From Allomuricauda sp. F6463D (GTDB lineage: Bacteria; Bacteroidota; Bacteroidia; Flavobacteriales; Flavobacteriaceae), in the NCBI RefSeq assembly GCF_023015965.1, contig NZ_JALKAN010000002.1, positions 868,001-932,000 on the forward strand: 64,000 nt of DNA, given 5' to 3'. The notes under the pieces were generated by a model, which made no database searches, was not told the origin of the DNA, and saw only the letters and a program-made list of their open reading frames with translations. A program made the translations under genes and the position numbers. Positions 52,061 to 61,805 of this stretch are shown in pieces. The first letter of the stretch is position 1, and each line of letters begins with the position of its first letter.

Positions 52061-53677
52061 ATGAAGGATTCTGCTTCAGGAACGAAATCGATTTCGTTAA
52101 AACCTTACGGGATAACACATAACAAAGTTAATTATCAACTAACACCGGACGAACTTCATGATATCACCATTGAGTTGGGAATGGGGAAGAAGGCATCTTC
52201 AGGTGCTTTAGCTGTAAATACAGGTGAATTCACCGGACGGTCACCGATGGATCGTTTTATCGTTAAGGATGATATCACAACAGATAAAGTATGGTGGGGG
52301 GACATAAATATTCCTTTCGAAAGCGAGAAGTTTGATAAGCTCTACGATAAAGTCATCGATTATCTTAATAAAAAAGAACTGTTTGTTAGAGATTGTTATG
52401 CCTGTGCCGATCCAGCGTATAAAATGAATATTCGGGTAATCAACGAATATCCTTGGTCCAATATGTTTGCCTATAATATGTTTTTGCGTCCCACGGATGA
52501 AGAACTTAAGGATTTTGATGCTGAATGGACGGTTGTCAATGCACCTGGTTTTATGGCAGATTCAAAAATTGATGGTACGCGCCAGCACAATTTTGCAATT
52601 CTCAACTTTAGTAGAAAGATTGCACTAATCGGAGGAACAGGATATACAGGAGAAATCAAGAAAGGAATATTTTCAGCATTGAACTTTATTCTTCCTGTAA
52701 ATAAGAACACTTTGCCAATGCACTGTTCTGCCAACGTTGGAGAATCTGGGGATACTGCTATTTTCTTTGGTCTCTCTGGAACAGGAAAGACCACATTGTC
52801 TACAGATCCTGATAGAAAACTTATTGGTGATGATGAACATGGCTGGACACCGGAAAACACCGTGTTTAATTTTGAGGGAGGTTGCTATGCCAAGGTAATT
52901 GATCTATCCCAAGAAAAAGAACCAGAGATATATGGCGCCATCAAAAAAGGCGCTATTTTGGAAAATGTGATTATGGATGAAAACGGAGTAGTCGATTTTG
53001 CGGACACTTCAATTACCCAGAACACGAGGGTAAGCTATCCCATTTATCACATAGAAAATATACAACGGCCATCGATAGGAAAAAATGTTAAGAATATCTT
53101 TTTTCTCACTGCTGATGCTTTTGGAGTGCTGCCTCCAATTTCGAAACTGACACCAGCTCAGGCCGCCTATCATTTTATCTCTGGTTATACCGCTAAAGTT
53201 GCGGGTACAGAGGCTGGTGTAGTAGAACCGCAACCATCATTTTCGGCATGCTTTGGAGCACCCTTTATGCCGCTTCACCCTGCGAAATATGCAGAAATGT
53301 TGAGCAACAAAATGAAAGAGTCCGGAGTGGATGTCTGGTTGGTGAATACAGGCTGGACAGGAGGACCTTACGGAGTTGGTACCCGAATGAAGCTTAAATA
53401 TACACGCGCCATGATCAGTGCTGCCTTGAACGGAGAGCTTGGCCTGTACAATTATGAAAAATATCATATCCATTCCGTGTTTGGAGTTGCTCAGCCAAGG
53501 GAGTGTCCTGGTGTACCCACAGAAGTGTTAAGCCCGCGAACTACTTGGAACAATGATGAAGCATATTACAAAACAGCATTTAAGTTAACGAATGCCTTTA
53601 GAGAGAACTTTAAAAAGTTTGAATCGTATGCGAGTGAAGAAATCCGCAGAGGAGGACCACAAAGGTATACTTTCTAA
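52061..53677 (+). CDS. pckA: Phosphoenolpyruvate carboxykinase (ATP)
   Basis: The 538-residue enzyme converts oxaloacetate and ATP to phosphoenolpyruvate, the first step of gluconeogenesis. It has RSPMDRFIV, the kinase-1 loop GLSGTGKTTLSTDPDR (about 243-258), the metal/substrate region LIGDDEHGW, and NTGWTGGPYGVG. Length is typical of the ATP form. A TAATTTTG element at 52030-52037 may be its -7 region. A very strong terminator follows. Confidence 0.98.
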   Translation: MKDSASGTKSISLKPYGITHNKVNYQLTPDELHDITIELGMGKKASSGALAVNTGEFTGRSPMDRFIVKDDITTDKVWWGDINIPFESEKFDKLYDKVIDYLNKKELFVRDCYACADPAYKMNIRVINEYPWSNMFAYNMFLRPTDEELKDFDAEWTVVNAPGFMADSKIDGTRQHNFAILNFSRKIALIGGTGYTGEIKKGIFSALNFILPVNKNTLPMHCSANVGESGDTAIFFGLSGTGKTTLSTDPDRKLIGDDEHGWTPENTVFNFEGGCYAKVIDLSQEKEPEIYGAIKKGAILENVIMDENGVVDFADTSITQNTRVSYPIYHIENIQRPSIGKNVKNIFFLTADAFGVLPPISKLTPAQAAYHFISGYTAKVAGTEAGVVEPQPSFSACFGAPFMPLHPAKYAEMLSNKMKESGVDVWLVNTGWTGGPYGVGTRMKLKYTRAMISAALNGELGLYNYEKYHIHSVFGVAQPRECPGVPTEVLSPRTTWNNDEAYYKTAFKLTNAFRENFKKFESYASEEIRRGGPQRYTF

Positions 53678-53724
53678 AAACAAGAAACGCCCTTGGAAAT
53701 AACCAAGGGCGTTTCTTGTTTTTT
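53676..53724. terminator. Strong terminator between pckA and hemD
   Basis: A perfect 21-bp stem (53676-53696 with 53703-53723) with a 6-nt loop starts right at the pckA stop codon and serves both converging genes. Confidence 0.93.
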
Positions 53725-53738
53725 AACTAGATCGTTTT

Positions 53739-54485
53739 TTATTTATGATTAACGCTAGTGATATATTTCTGTAATGCCATGGTCATAGAAGGGGTTTCAG
53801 GCGTTGGTGCCTGAATATCTATCCTAAGGCCAGCATGGGTTGCAGCATTGACCGTACTATTGCCAAAAACAGCAATTCTGGTATTGTTTTGTTCAAAATC
53901 CGGAAAATTTTTCATTAAGGATTCAATACCGGACGGGCTAAAGAAAACCAAGATGTCATAATATACATCCCTTAGATTGGATAAGTCACTTATTACGGTT
54001 TTATAAAAGATACCACGAACCCAATTCACACCTATCTCATCCAATTGTTCTGGAACTGCTGGTTTTAAAGAATCGGAGGATGGTAACAAGAACTTTTCAT
54101 CCTTATATTTTTTAATCAAGGGAATCAATTCGTTAAAAGTTCTTTTACCTACATAAATTTTTCTCTTTCGGTACACGACATATTTTTGTAGATAGTAGGC
54201 TACTGCCTCGGACTGACAAAAATATTTCATGGAATCAGGAACTTTAAAGCGCATTTCCTCAGCAATCCTGAAAAAGTGATCAACGGAATTTCTGCTAGTC
54301 AAAATAATTGCAGTGAAGTTGTTCAAGTCGATTTTTTGCTGCCTAACGTTTTTGGCTTCCACACCTTCAACATGAATGAAAGGAACAAAATCTACTTTAA
54401 CTTTTTCTTTTTCAATTAATCTTGAGTAAGGTGAGTTTTCGACTTTTGGTTCTGGTTGGGAAACCAAAATTGTTTTTACTTTCAT
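53739..54485 (-). CDS. hemD: Uroporphyrinogen-III synthase
   Basis: The 248-residue enzyme closes hydroxymethylbilane to uroporphyrinogen III in haem synthesis. HemD sequences are variable; here the bilobal pattern and the segments IILTSRNSVDHFF (about 58-70) and DILVFFSPSGIESL (about 178-191) support the call. It is followed upstream by DUF4271 with 6 bp between, a common Flavobacteriia pair. Confidence 0.85.
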   Translation of the reverse strand: MKVKTILVSQPEPKVENSPYSRLIEKEKVKVDFVPFIHVEGVEAKNVRQQKIDLNNFTAIILTSRNSVDHFFRIAEEMRFKVPDSMKYFCQSEAVAYYLQKYVVYRKRKIYVGKRTFNELIPLIKKYKDEKFLLPSSDSLKPAVPEQLDEIGVNWVRGIFYKTVISDLSNLRDVYYDILVFFSPSGIESLMKNFPDFEQNNTRIAVFGNSTVNAATHAGLRIDIQAPTPETPSMTMALQKYITSVNHK

Positions 54486-54491
54486 AAGTTT

Positions 54492-55148
54492 TCAACCTTT
54501 TAGATAGCTCCCAATTAACACCAAGGGTGCAATTTCGAGTGTGCAAAGGTACAAAATAAAATACATAAAATACGGGAACAGTGCTTTTTGATAGTTCTTC
54601 AATAGCTTGACAATTCCAATGGCATTTATAAGAAAAACTAGTATTAAAACTATATATATCGTTGTTTTCGAGTTGGTTGTAATGTATATTAATAATACGT
54701 TGCAAATACAGATCAAAATGCTGCTGTAGTTGAGATATGACATTTTACTAAAAATGACACTGCCAACAACCCCCAAGTTGTTAAAGACATATCCCGTAAA
54801 CATCTGAAGCACGAATTTTATGAGTTCGAACAATGCCAATAAACCCAATAGAATGAAATAAGTGGTGAGAGCATCCACTTGTGGTAATAGTTCAAATACC
54901 TTTAGAATCAGGAACAGGAACAGGGAAAGATTGATCAATTGAAATAAGGTCAATAAAAGATGGAACCAATGCGAAAATTGCCCCTTCTTATTATGTAACA
55001 GGATGTACTTATCATTAAAAGGTAGAATAATAAAATTTAAAAATTTCTTATGGTATAAATATTTGCCCAATGCCAAAACAACCAAACTCAGGAATAATGC
55101 AATTGTAATCCAGTCCAGGGAAATGATTGTTTTTTCGATGGGGTTCAT
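54492..55148 (-). CDS. DUF4271 membrane protein
   Basis: The 218-residue protein has about six hydrophobic helices and a charged tail, as in DUF4271, a Bacteroidota family of unknown function that usually stands between hemD and a glycosyltransferase. Its start codon overlaps the stop of the upstream GT39 gene by 1 bp (shared base at 55148), implying coupled translation. Confidence 0.88.
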   Translation of the reverse strand: MNPIEKTIISLDWITIALFLSLVVLALGKYLYHKKFLNFIILPFNDKYILLHNKKGQFSHWFHLLLTLFQLINLSLFLFLILKVFELLPQVDALTTYFILLGLLALFELIKFVLQMFTGYVFNNLGVVGSVIFSKMSYLNYSSILICICNVLLIYITTNSKTTIYIVLILVFLINAIGIVKLLKNYQKALFPYFMYFILYLCTLEIAPLVLIGSYLKG

Positions 55149-56806
55149 TATTCTATTTTAATGGGTTGGCCGTTAAGTCCGGGTGGCAAGTCGTTTTCTG
55201 AAATACCTATTCTAAAATACGATGGTTTTTCCATTTTGGACAATGGTAGCTCAAAATTATAGTACATTGTATCCTTGGATTTTAACAATGTACTTTGGGG
55301 TAAGGTGCTCTTGACCTTTAAGGAAAGCATTTGTTTGACCTGTTTGTGCTTATTGGAGTAAGAGACTGTATATTTCAGCTGTTCCAGTGGAACATCAAAC
55401 GGATATGGGTTATATACTTTTAAGGAATATCCTAGTCCCTCATCTTGTTTTTCCACAATACATTTTAATTTTCTGTACGATTGAAAGTTATCTATGTAAT
55501 TTCCAAAGAATACAGTGCTGTCCAAGTTTATATAGCTAATAACCCCGCTTTTTTTGTATTTGGAAACATATAAAACTTTTTCTCCCCTAACTCTTTCTTC
55601 TGAATCATCTATCGAATACTGGTTCTTCCGGTACATATAATTGTTCAATGATATGGCAGGGACACCAGCGTAGAACTCATACATGGGAGCACGTCGGTAT
55701 GAGTTTTCGAAAATAACCGGCACATTACCGGATTTTGATTTAAGGTCACTTGCCCATTCTTTGTTGCCATGCGTTTCATACTTCATTGGAAACAAAGGAT
55801 AATATATCAACCAAGCTCTTGCATACATTAGAAGCACAAGGCTTACTATACCGATTCGGTACATCCATTTTCTGCTTTTAGCATTTTGTAAAAGATGTTC
55901 AAATGCAATGATGACCAAGGGTATCGATATTACAATGGCCCATTGTGCTTGCACCCTACGGTTAAAACTGGAGATAAAAAAGAAGATCAACACCCCATAA
56001 ACCAGATACACCAATGCCTTGGAGAACTTATCTTGAGGCTTAAACTTAAAAAAAGCTCTATAGATCCAGAAAAACAAAAGACCTATAATTGCAATAAGGT
56101 TCAAGAAATACCCCAAGGTAAACTGATCAAAAGAATAAGCTTGGTTTGGCCGCTCGTATAAATGGAAGGTTATCGAAACAAAGTCGTTTTGATAAAGCCA
56201 TATAAAATGCGGGATATAACAAACGAGAGCTAATATCACTGCCAACCATGCTTTTTTGTTGAAAATAAGCTTGTAGTTGGAAAGGAACACAAATAGAATC
56301 ACCAACACTGCGTGGTACTTGCTGTACATTAAAGCAGCCATTACCACCCCTAGTAATAGTGTAATCCATATACTTGGGTCGACAAGAAAACGTTTGTACA
56401 GCCATAGGAACAATGCCGTAAAAAACAGCAGAGAAGTATCGGGTAGTGTTAAAAATCCATAGGCGTTCAGCAAGGTAAAAGAGAAAACCAATAAGAAAAA
56501 ATGGACAACATACTCCCTTTTCTTTGGATTATCGATCAACGACCAGAGTAACATATAGGTGCCTGCGGAAAGCACAGCACTCATAAACCTGACTCCAAGC
56601 TCTCCATCGAAAAAGAAGCTACTTATCTTAATTAACAGCGCTACCATCGATGGATGGTCAAAATAACCCCATGCCATATTCTGAGCATAGTACCAATAGT
56701 AGGCTTCATCAAAAATGAGCTCAGTAACCGATGCTTGGAATAGATTGAGCGCAAAAAGTATCGCTAAGAGTATAAAAAAAAGCTTGGGAAACTTTTGAGA
56801 CATCAA
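55148..56806 (-). CDS. Glycosyltransferase family 39 membrane protein (ArnT/PMT-like)
   Basis: The 552-residue protein has an N-terminal helix followed by the GT39 signature ELIFDEAYYWYYAQNMAWGY and FDHPSMVALL (DE catalytic pair), about ten further transmembrane helices, and a C-terminal periplasmic tail. It transfers a sugar from a polyprenyl-phosphate donor to an envelope acceptor. The divergent neighbour encodes a polyprenyl-phosphate-sugar synthase, which could make its donor. Start ATG 56806 or 56803. Confidence 0.88.
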   Translation of the reverse strand: MMSQKFPKLFFILLAILFALNLFQASVTELIFDEAYYWYYAQNMAWGYFDHPSMVALLIKISSFFFDGELGVRFMSAVLSAGTYMLLWSLIDNPKKREYVVHFFLLVFSFTLLNAYGFLTLPDTSLLFFTALFLWLYKRFLVDPSIWITLLLGVVMAALMYSKYHAVLVILFVFLSNYKLIFNKKAWLAVILALVCYIPHFIWLYQNDFVSITFHLYERPNQAYSFDQFTLGYFLNLIAIIGLLFFWIYRAFFKFKPQDKFSKALVYLVYGVLIFFFISSFNRRVQAQWAIVISIPLVIIAFEHLLQNAKSRKWMYRIGIVSLVLLMYARAWLIYYPLFPMKYETHGNKEWASDLKSKSGNVPVIFENSYRRAPMYEFYAGVPAISLNNYMYRKNQYSIDDSEERVRGEKVLYVSKYKKSGVISYINLDSTVFFGNYIDNFQSYRKLKCIVEKQDEGLGYSLKVYNPYPFDVPLEQLKYTVSYSNKHKQVKQMLSLKVKSTLPQSTLLKSKDTMYYNFELPLSKMEKPSYFRIGISENDLPPGLNGQPIKIE

Positions 56807-56874
56807 AATGAGATTTTTAAAAGGGCAAAGTTACAAATAATGCACAAGTACCAATTCGTCCTGTTTAGAGCAAC

Positions 56875-56906
56875 TTGTGTAGGCAAGATAGAAAACCGTA
56901 TTTTTG
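56875..56906 (+). promoter_or_regulatory. Bacteroidota-type promoter of the dolichol-P-mannose-synthase-like gene
   Basis: TTG at 56875-56877 and TATTTTTG at 56899-56906 are 21 bp apart. The start codon follows 19 bp later. Confidence 0.55.
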
Positions 56907-56925
56907 ACATTCTAATTTAGTGCGA

Positions 56926-57654
56926 ATGGCAGACGGCTTGGTCATTATACCCACATTCAATGAAATCGAAAATATCGAGGCCATAGTTAGAACGGTTTTT
57001 GATCTTAAGAAGGATTTTCATGTTCTGGTAGTAGATGATAACTCTCCCGATGGTACAGCGGATTGTGTAAGGAATCTACAAAACGAGTTTCCCGAAAGAC
57101 TTTTTTTAGAAGTCCGAAAAGAAAAATCCGGATTGGGGACAGCATATATACACGGTTTTAAGTGGGCCTTGAAAAACGGATATGAGTATATTTTTGAGAT
57201 GGACGCGGATTTTTCGCACCGTCCAGCCGATCTTTCACGTTTGCACAGGGCATGCCTTAATGGAGCCGATCTTGCTGTTGGCTCCAGATATAAAAAAGGG
57301 GTAAATGTGGTAAACTGGCCATTGGCCAGAATTCTACTTTCTTATGGCGCATCATTCTATGTAAAACTTATTACAGGGATGAGAGTGCATGACCCCACAG
57401 CGGGATTTGTCTGTTATAAAAGAAAAGTATTGGAAACCATCAATTTGGACAATGTTCGGTTTATCGGATATGCTTTTCAAATTGAAATGAAATATAGGGC
57501 CTATCTTAAAAAATTTAAGATTGAAGAGGTGTCAATTATTTTTACGGATAGGGTAAATGGAAAATCAAAAATGAACTCAGCCATAATTAGGGAGGCCATT
57601 TTTGGGGTGATTGCCATGAAGTTTAGAAGCATATTTTTTAAAAAGACCTTTTAG
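56926..57654 (+). CDS. Polyprenyl-phosphate mannosyltransferase (DPM1-like, GT2)
   Basis: The 242-residue enzyme from ATG 56926 starts MADGLVIIPTFNEIENI. It has the GT2 nucleotide-sugar motifs VVDDNSPDGTAD and EMDADFSHRPADL, and the DPM1-type GFVCYKRKVLE segment. It should make polyprenyl-phosphate-mannose or a related donor. The GTG two codons earlier is rejected. It lies head-to-head with the GT39 transferase, which uses such donors, and 2 bp before dihydroorotase. Confidence 0.93.
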   Translation: MADGLVIIPTFNEIENIEAIVRTVFDLKKDFHVLVVDDNSPDGTADCVRNLQNEFPERLFLEVRKEKSGLGTAYIHGFKWALKNGYEYIFEMDADFSHRPADLSRLHRACLNGADLAVGSRYKKGVNVVNWPLARILLSYGASFYVKLITGMRVHDPTAGFVCYKRKVLETINLDNVRFIGYAFQIEMKYRAYLKKFKIEEVSIIFTDRVNGKSKMNSAIIREAIFGVIAMKFRSIFFKKTF

Positions 57655-57656
57655 TT

Positions 57657-58991
57657 ATGTCAAAAACACTGTTGAAGAATGCTAGGATTGTAAATGAGAA
57701 CAGCATTATTGAATCCGATATACTTTTGGAAGGTGATTTTATTTACCGTATCGATACCGATATATCCGATGCCAACGCCAAGACCATAGATTTGAACGGG
57801 GATCTTTTGTTGCCGGGCATTATAGATGACCAAGTGCATTTTAGGGAACCAGGACTTACGCACAAAGGTACTGTTGCTACCGAAAGTAGAGCGGCCATAG
57901 CAGGAGGTATCACCACTTTTATGGAGCAGCCAAATACAAATCCACAGACCACAACCATTAAGAAATTGGAAGACAAATTTGCCATGGCGGCAGAGGATTC
58001 TTATGCGAATTACTCTTTTCTTTTTGGTGGCACCAATGATAATTTGGAAGAATTAAAACGTTTGGACAAAAATGCATGTTCTGGAGTAAAATTGTTCTTA
58101 GGCTCTTCTACAGGAAATATGTTGGTGGACAACGAGAAAGTATTGGAACAGATTTTTAGCAATACAGAGATGGTGATTTCTGCACATTGTGAAGATGAAG
58201 GGACTATTAGGGCCAATATGGAAAAGTACAAGGAGATGTATGGAGACGATATCCCCATAGCAATGCATCCCATAATCCGTAGCGCGGAAGCCTGCTATCT
58301 TTCTTCTTCAAAAGCTATTGCCCTTGCCAAAAAAACAGGGGCTCGTTTGCATGTATTCCATGTTTCCACAGGTATTGAAACCGATTTGTTCACGAATGAA
58401 ATTCCTTTGGAGGAAAAAATGATTACGGCGGAGGTATGTATCCATCACCTTTGGTTTTCTGATGAAGATTATGATAAAAAAGGCACACTAATTAAATGGA
58501 ACCCAGCCGTTAAGACTAAAAATGACAGGAAAAAACTATGGGAAGCCCTTTTAGATGACCGTATTGATGTTGTGGCTACCGACCATGCCCCACATACAAT
58601 CGAAGAAAAGAACAACGTATACACTAAAGCGCCTTCTGGAGGACCTTTGGTGCAACATGCATTATTAGCGATGCTCCAAAAAGAACAAGAAGGGATGATT
58701 ACCTTGGAAAAGATGGTCGAGAAAATGTGTCACAATCCGGCAAAACTTTTTGATATAGATAGGCGTGGATTTATTCGTGAAGGCCATTATGCCGATTTGG
58801 TCCAGGTGAATCGAAACTCTAAAGAAGAGGTTAAAAAAGCCAATATTCTCTATAAATGTGGTTGGTCTCCATTTGAAGGTGTTACTTTTGATTCTCAAGT
58901 AAAACGCACCTTTGTAAATGGCCACCTAGCTTATGAAAATGGTGAATTCAGTGCGGTTAAAAATGCAAAAAGACTCACCTTCAACCGTTAG
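57657..58991 (+). CDS. Dihydroorotase-like amidohydrolase
   Basis: The 444-residue protein matches class I dihydroorotases: GIIDDQVHFREPGLTHKG (54-71), SAHCEDEG, HVFHVSTG and VATDHAPHT. At the usual metal motif DxHxH it reads D57-D-Q59-V-H61, so the first zinc histidine is glutamine. As I recall, Bacteroidota homologues share this. The role is ring closure in pyrimidine synthesis if active. It follows the mannosyltransferase gene by 2 bp and precedes DUF4296 by 3 bp. Confidence 0.9.
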   Translation: MSKTLLKNARIVNENSIIESDILLEGDFIYRIDTDISDANAKTIDLNGDLLLPGIIDDQVHFREPGLTHKGTVATESRAAIAGGITTFMEQPNTNPQTTTIKKLEDKFAMAAEDSYANYSFLFGGTNDNLEELKRLDKNACSGVKLFLGSSTGNMLVDNEKVLEQIFSNTEMVISAHCEDEGTIRANMEKYKEMYGDDIPIAMHPIIRSAEACYLSSSKAIALAKKTGARLHVFHVSTGIETDLFTNEIPLEEKMITAEVCIHHLWFSDEDYDKKGTLIKWNPAVKTKNDRKKLWEALLDDRIDVVATDHAPHTIEEKNNVYTKAPSGGPLVQHALLAMLQKEQEGMITLEKMVEKMCHNPAKLFDIDRRGFIREGHYADLVQVNRNSKEEVKKANILYKCGWSPFEGVTFDSQVKRTFVNGHLAYENGEFSAVKNAKRLTFNR

Positions 58992-58994
58992 AAG

Positions 58995-59435
58995 ATGAAA
59001 TATACAACCCTTTTTTTTCTGGTTATTTTGATGTTTTTTTCCTGTGCTGAAAAAGTAGTGGAAGAACCGGAAAACTTGATTCCAAAGGAAAAAATGACCG
59101 AAATTCTGCATGATTTAGCTATTTTGAATGCTGTAAAATCATCTGCAAACAGAAAGTTTGAAGATTCTGGTGTAGATCTTATGGAATTTTTGTTCAAAAA
59201 GTATAATATAGATAGCACTCAGTTTTCGCAAAGTGACCTTTATTATGCATCAATGCCATTGGAATATCAATCGATTTATGAAGGGGTGGAAGCCAAAATA
59301 AAACAAAAAAAGGACACTTTGGAAGCCATGGAAAAGCGGAGGAACGACAGTGTACGTGAAGCGAATTTAAAACGAAGTGATTCTTTAAAGGCAATTCAAG
59401 AGACGAAAAAGAAAGAAACTAATCCTTCTCCATAA
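58995..59435 (+). CDS. DUF4296 lipoprotein
   Basis: The 146-residue protein has a lipobox (MFFSC, Cys17) and the helical DUF4296 domain (about 25-100, LIPKEKMTEILHDLAILNAV), then a Lys/Glu-rich tail. DUF4296 is a Bacteroidota envelope family of unknown function. It is the last gene of the operon with dihydroorotase, and its final 17 bp overlap the convergent epimerase gene. Confidence 0.9.
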   Translation: MKYTTLFFLVILMFFSCAEKVVEEPENLIPKEKMTEILHDLAILNAVKSSANRKFEDSGVDLMEFLFKKYNIDSTQFSQSDLYYASMPLEYQSIYEGVEAKIKQKKDTLEAMEKRRNDSVREANLKRSDSLKAIQETKKKETNPSP

Positions 59436-60423
59436 ATTTATTACAGCAGAATGCTATAGATTTTTCGAGGTCATCAAAAGTAAAATCCAGTTCAGATTTT
59501 ATTTTTTGACTACTATAGTTTTCTTGACGATATAATCCTCTTGCCATAACTTTGGATAACTTTCTTCTCTTACCAAAAATATAACTTCGCACCCAATCCC
59601 ATCGCCAAAAGCATTCCAACATAAATTTTGAAACTTTTTTTGTTGGCGGCTCTACACCCAATTTTGGTGCTATTATCTGTAACAATTGCTTGTAGGTCAT
59701 ATTTTGATTGACCAGAATAAAACGTTCTGTATGGATGTCGGATTTCATTAATGCGGTCATGGCATTTATAACATCGGTTATGGTTACAAATCCAGTGCCT
59801 CCGGGAATAAAATATTTTTTTTCTTTGGAAGCATAAGTAAAAAAGGTTCCACTGCCCGATTTCCAGAATCCTGGTCCAATAATAACTCCCGGATTTATTA
59901 TCACTATGGAAAGCCCTTCTTGTGAGCCGCGCCACACCTCCAGTTCAGCTTCATATTTGGTAATCCCGTAGACAGAAGCCTTGGCTTCGTTCCATTCATT
60001 TTCTTCCGTTATCTCTTGTTGCTTTATGTTCGGTGCAATTGCTGCGATGGAACTTACATAACACAGTTTCTGAATGCCGAATTTTAAACAGAGGTTCACA
60101 ACATTGGCAGTACCCTCGACATTGGTACGCTCCAAAATTTTATAATCTTTCGGATCAAAAGAAATCAAGGCGGCACAATGGTATACTTGTTCAATTCCCG
60201 TAAAGAGTGATTCCAAATCACCGGGTTCCGTAATGTCGGCATATACCCAATCAATTTGCTTGATCAAATGGGATGCATTGTCCGAGTAATATCCAAAAAC
60301 TTTTTGGACTTTTTCTATAGATTCCTTTGTTCTAAAATTGCTCCTGACCTTGCTCCCATTGCTTAATAAATGGAAAAGTAAGTGGGAACCGATCAGTCCA
60401 GTACCTCCCGTAACCAAAATCAT
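59419..60423 (-). CDS. NAD-dependent epimerase/dehydratase family protein
   Basis: The 334-residue extended short-chain reductase has the glycine-rich ILVTGGTGLIGSHLLFHL start (about 2-19), catalytic YGITKYE (Y-x3-K, about 154-160), and the KCYVSSIAAIAP segment. The family interconverts nucleotide sugars or reduces other carbonyls; the substrate is not clear. It is convergent with DUF4296 (17-bp overlap) and divergent from tyrS. Confidence 0.9.
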   Translation of the reverse strand: MILVTGGTGLIGSHLLFHLLSNGSKVRSNFRTKESIEKVQKVFGYYSDNASHLIKQIDWVYADITEPGDLESLFTGIEQVYHCAALISFDPKDYKILERTNVEGTANVVNLCLKFGIQKLCYVSSIAAIAPNIKQQEITEENEWNEAKASVYGITKYEAELEVWRGSQEGLSIVIINPGVIIGPGFWKSGSGTFFTYASKEKKYFIPGGTGFVTITDVINAMTALMKSDIHTERFILVNQNMTYKQLLQIIAPKLGVEPPTKKVSKFMLECFWRWDWVRSYIFGKRRKLSKVMARGLYRQENYSSQKIKSELDFTFDDLEKSIAFCCNKFMEKD

Positions 60424-60508
60424 ACTGTAAAAATACCTATTTGTACCGGAAATATTCAGCGAAATGCCAACTTCATTTTATATTTGCAGCTATTGCTAAA
60501 AACTGATC

Positions 60509-61804
60509 ATGACGAAGAATTTTGTTCAAGAATTACAATGGAGGGGAATGGTACATGATGTAATGCCAGGAGCCGAAGAACATTTGATGGAAGAAATGCG
60601 TTCCGCGTATGTTGGGATTGACCCAACGGCCGATTCCTTGCACATTGGCCATTTGGTTGGTGTAATGATGCTCAAGCATTTTCAATTGGCGGGTCATAAA
60701 CCCTATGCCCTTGTTGGTGGTGCAACGGGAATGATCGGTGATCCATCCGGTAAATCAGCGGAACGAAACCTTTTGGATGAAAAAACGTTGCGTCATAACC
60801 AAGAAGCATTAAAAGAACAGTTGAGCCGTTTTTTGGATTTTGAGAGTGGTGAAGCTAATGCGGCAGTTTTGGTGAACAATTACGATTGGATGAAGAACTT
60901 TTCGTTCTTGGAGTTTATACGTGATGTTGGCAAACACATTACCGTTAACTATATGATGGCAAAGGATTCTGTGAAAAAGCGTCTTTCTTCCGATGCAAAA
61001 GAAGGGATGTCCTTTACGGAATTCACCTATCAGTTGGTTCAAGGATATGATTTTTTATACCTCTATCAAAACCATAATTGTAGCCTACAGATGGGAGGTA
61101 GTGACCAGTGGGGAAATATTACTACAGGTACGGAGCTGATTAGAAGAATTGGCGGAGGAAAGGGCTATGCCTTAACGTGTCCCTTAATTACAAAAGCGGA
61201 TGGGACTAAATTCGGAAAAACCGAAGGCGGTAATGTTTGGTTGGATACTGAACGGACCTCTCCTTATAAATTTTATCAGTATTGGTTGAACACATCCGAT
61301 GAAGATGCCGAGAAATACATTAAGATTTTCACCTTTTTGAACAAAGAGGAAGTTGAAAATTTGGTATCGGAACATAAAGAAGCACCTCATGCAAGGGCAC
61401 TTCAAAAAAAATTGGCCGAGGAGGTTACCATTATGGTGCATTCCCAAGAAGATTTGGATAACGCCATAAAGGCAAGTAATATTCTGTTTGGAAAATCAAC
61501 TTCCGAAGACCTCAAACAATTGAATGAAAAAACATTTTTGGATGTTTTTGATGGTGTTCCCCAAGCAACAATAAATAGAGAGGAATTAGAGTCAGGCTTG
61601 GATATGATCGGGGCATTGGCGGCAAAGTCCAGATTTTTGGGTTCCAATGGTGAGGCGAGAAGGGAACTAAAGCAAAATTCCATTTCTGTGAACAAGGAGA
61701 AAGTAAAGGAAGACTACCTGATAACTACTTCAGATTTGATCAACGAAAAATTTGTGTTGCTCCAACGCGGTAAGAAAAACTATTTCGTTCTCGTGGTAGC
61801 ATAG
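60509..61804 (+). CDS. tyrS: Tyrosyl-tRNA synthetase
   Basis: The 431-residue class I synthetase has HIGH at 45-48 ([10 protein letters not shown]), the Tyr-binding GGSDQWGNI, a KMSKS-like KFGKTEGG loop, and an S4 RNA-binding domain at the C-terminus (about 360-425). A perfect -7 element TATATTTG (60479-60486) lies 22 bp before the ATG. The stop is 1 bp from the convergent LuxE-like gene. Confidence 0.98.
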   Translation: MTKNFVQELQWRGMVHDVMPGAEEHLMEEMRSAYVGIDPTADSLHIGHLVGVMMLKHFQLAGHKPYALVGGATGMIGDPSGKSAERNLLDEKTLRHNQEALKEQLSRFLDFESGEANAAVLVNNYDWMKNFSFLEFIRDVGKHITVNYMMAKDSVKKRLSSDAKEGMSFTEFTYQLVQGYDFLYLYQNHNCSLQMGGSDQWGNITTGTELIRRIGGGKGYALTCPLITKADGTKFGKTEGGNVWLDTERTSPYKFYQYWLNTSDEDAEKYIKIFTFLNKEEVENLVSEHKEAPHARALQKKLAEEVTIMVHSQEDLDNAIKASNILFGKSTSEDLKQLNEKTFLDVFDGVPQATINREELESGLDMIGALAAKSRFLGSNGEARRELKQNSISVNKEKVKEDYLITTSDLINEKFVLLQRGKKNYFVLVVA

Positions 61805-61805
61805 T

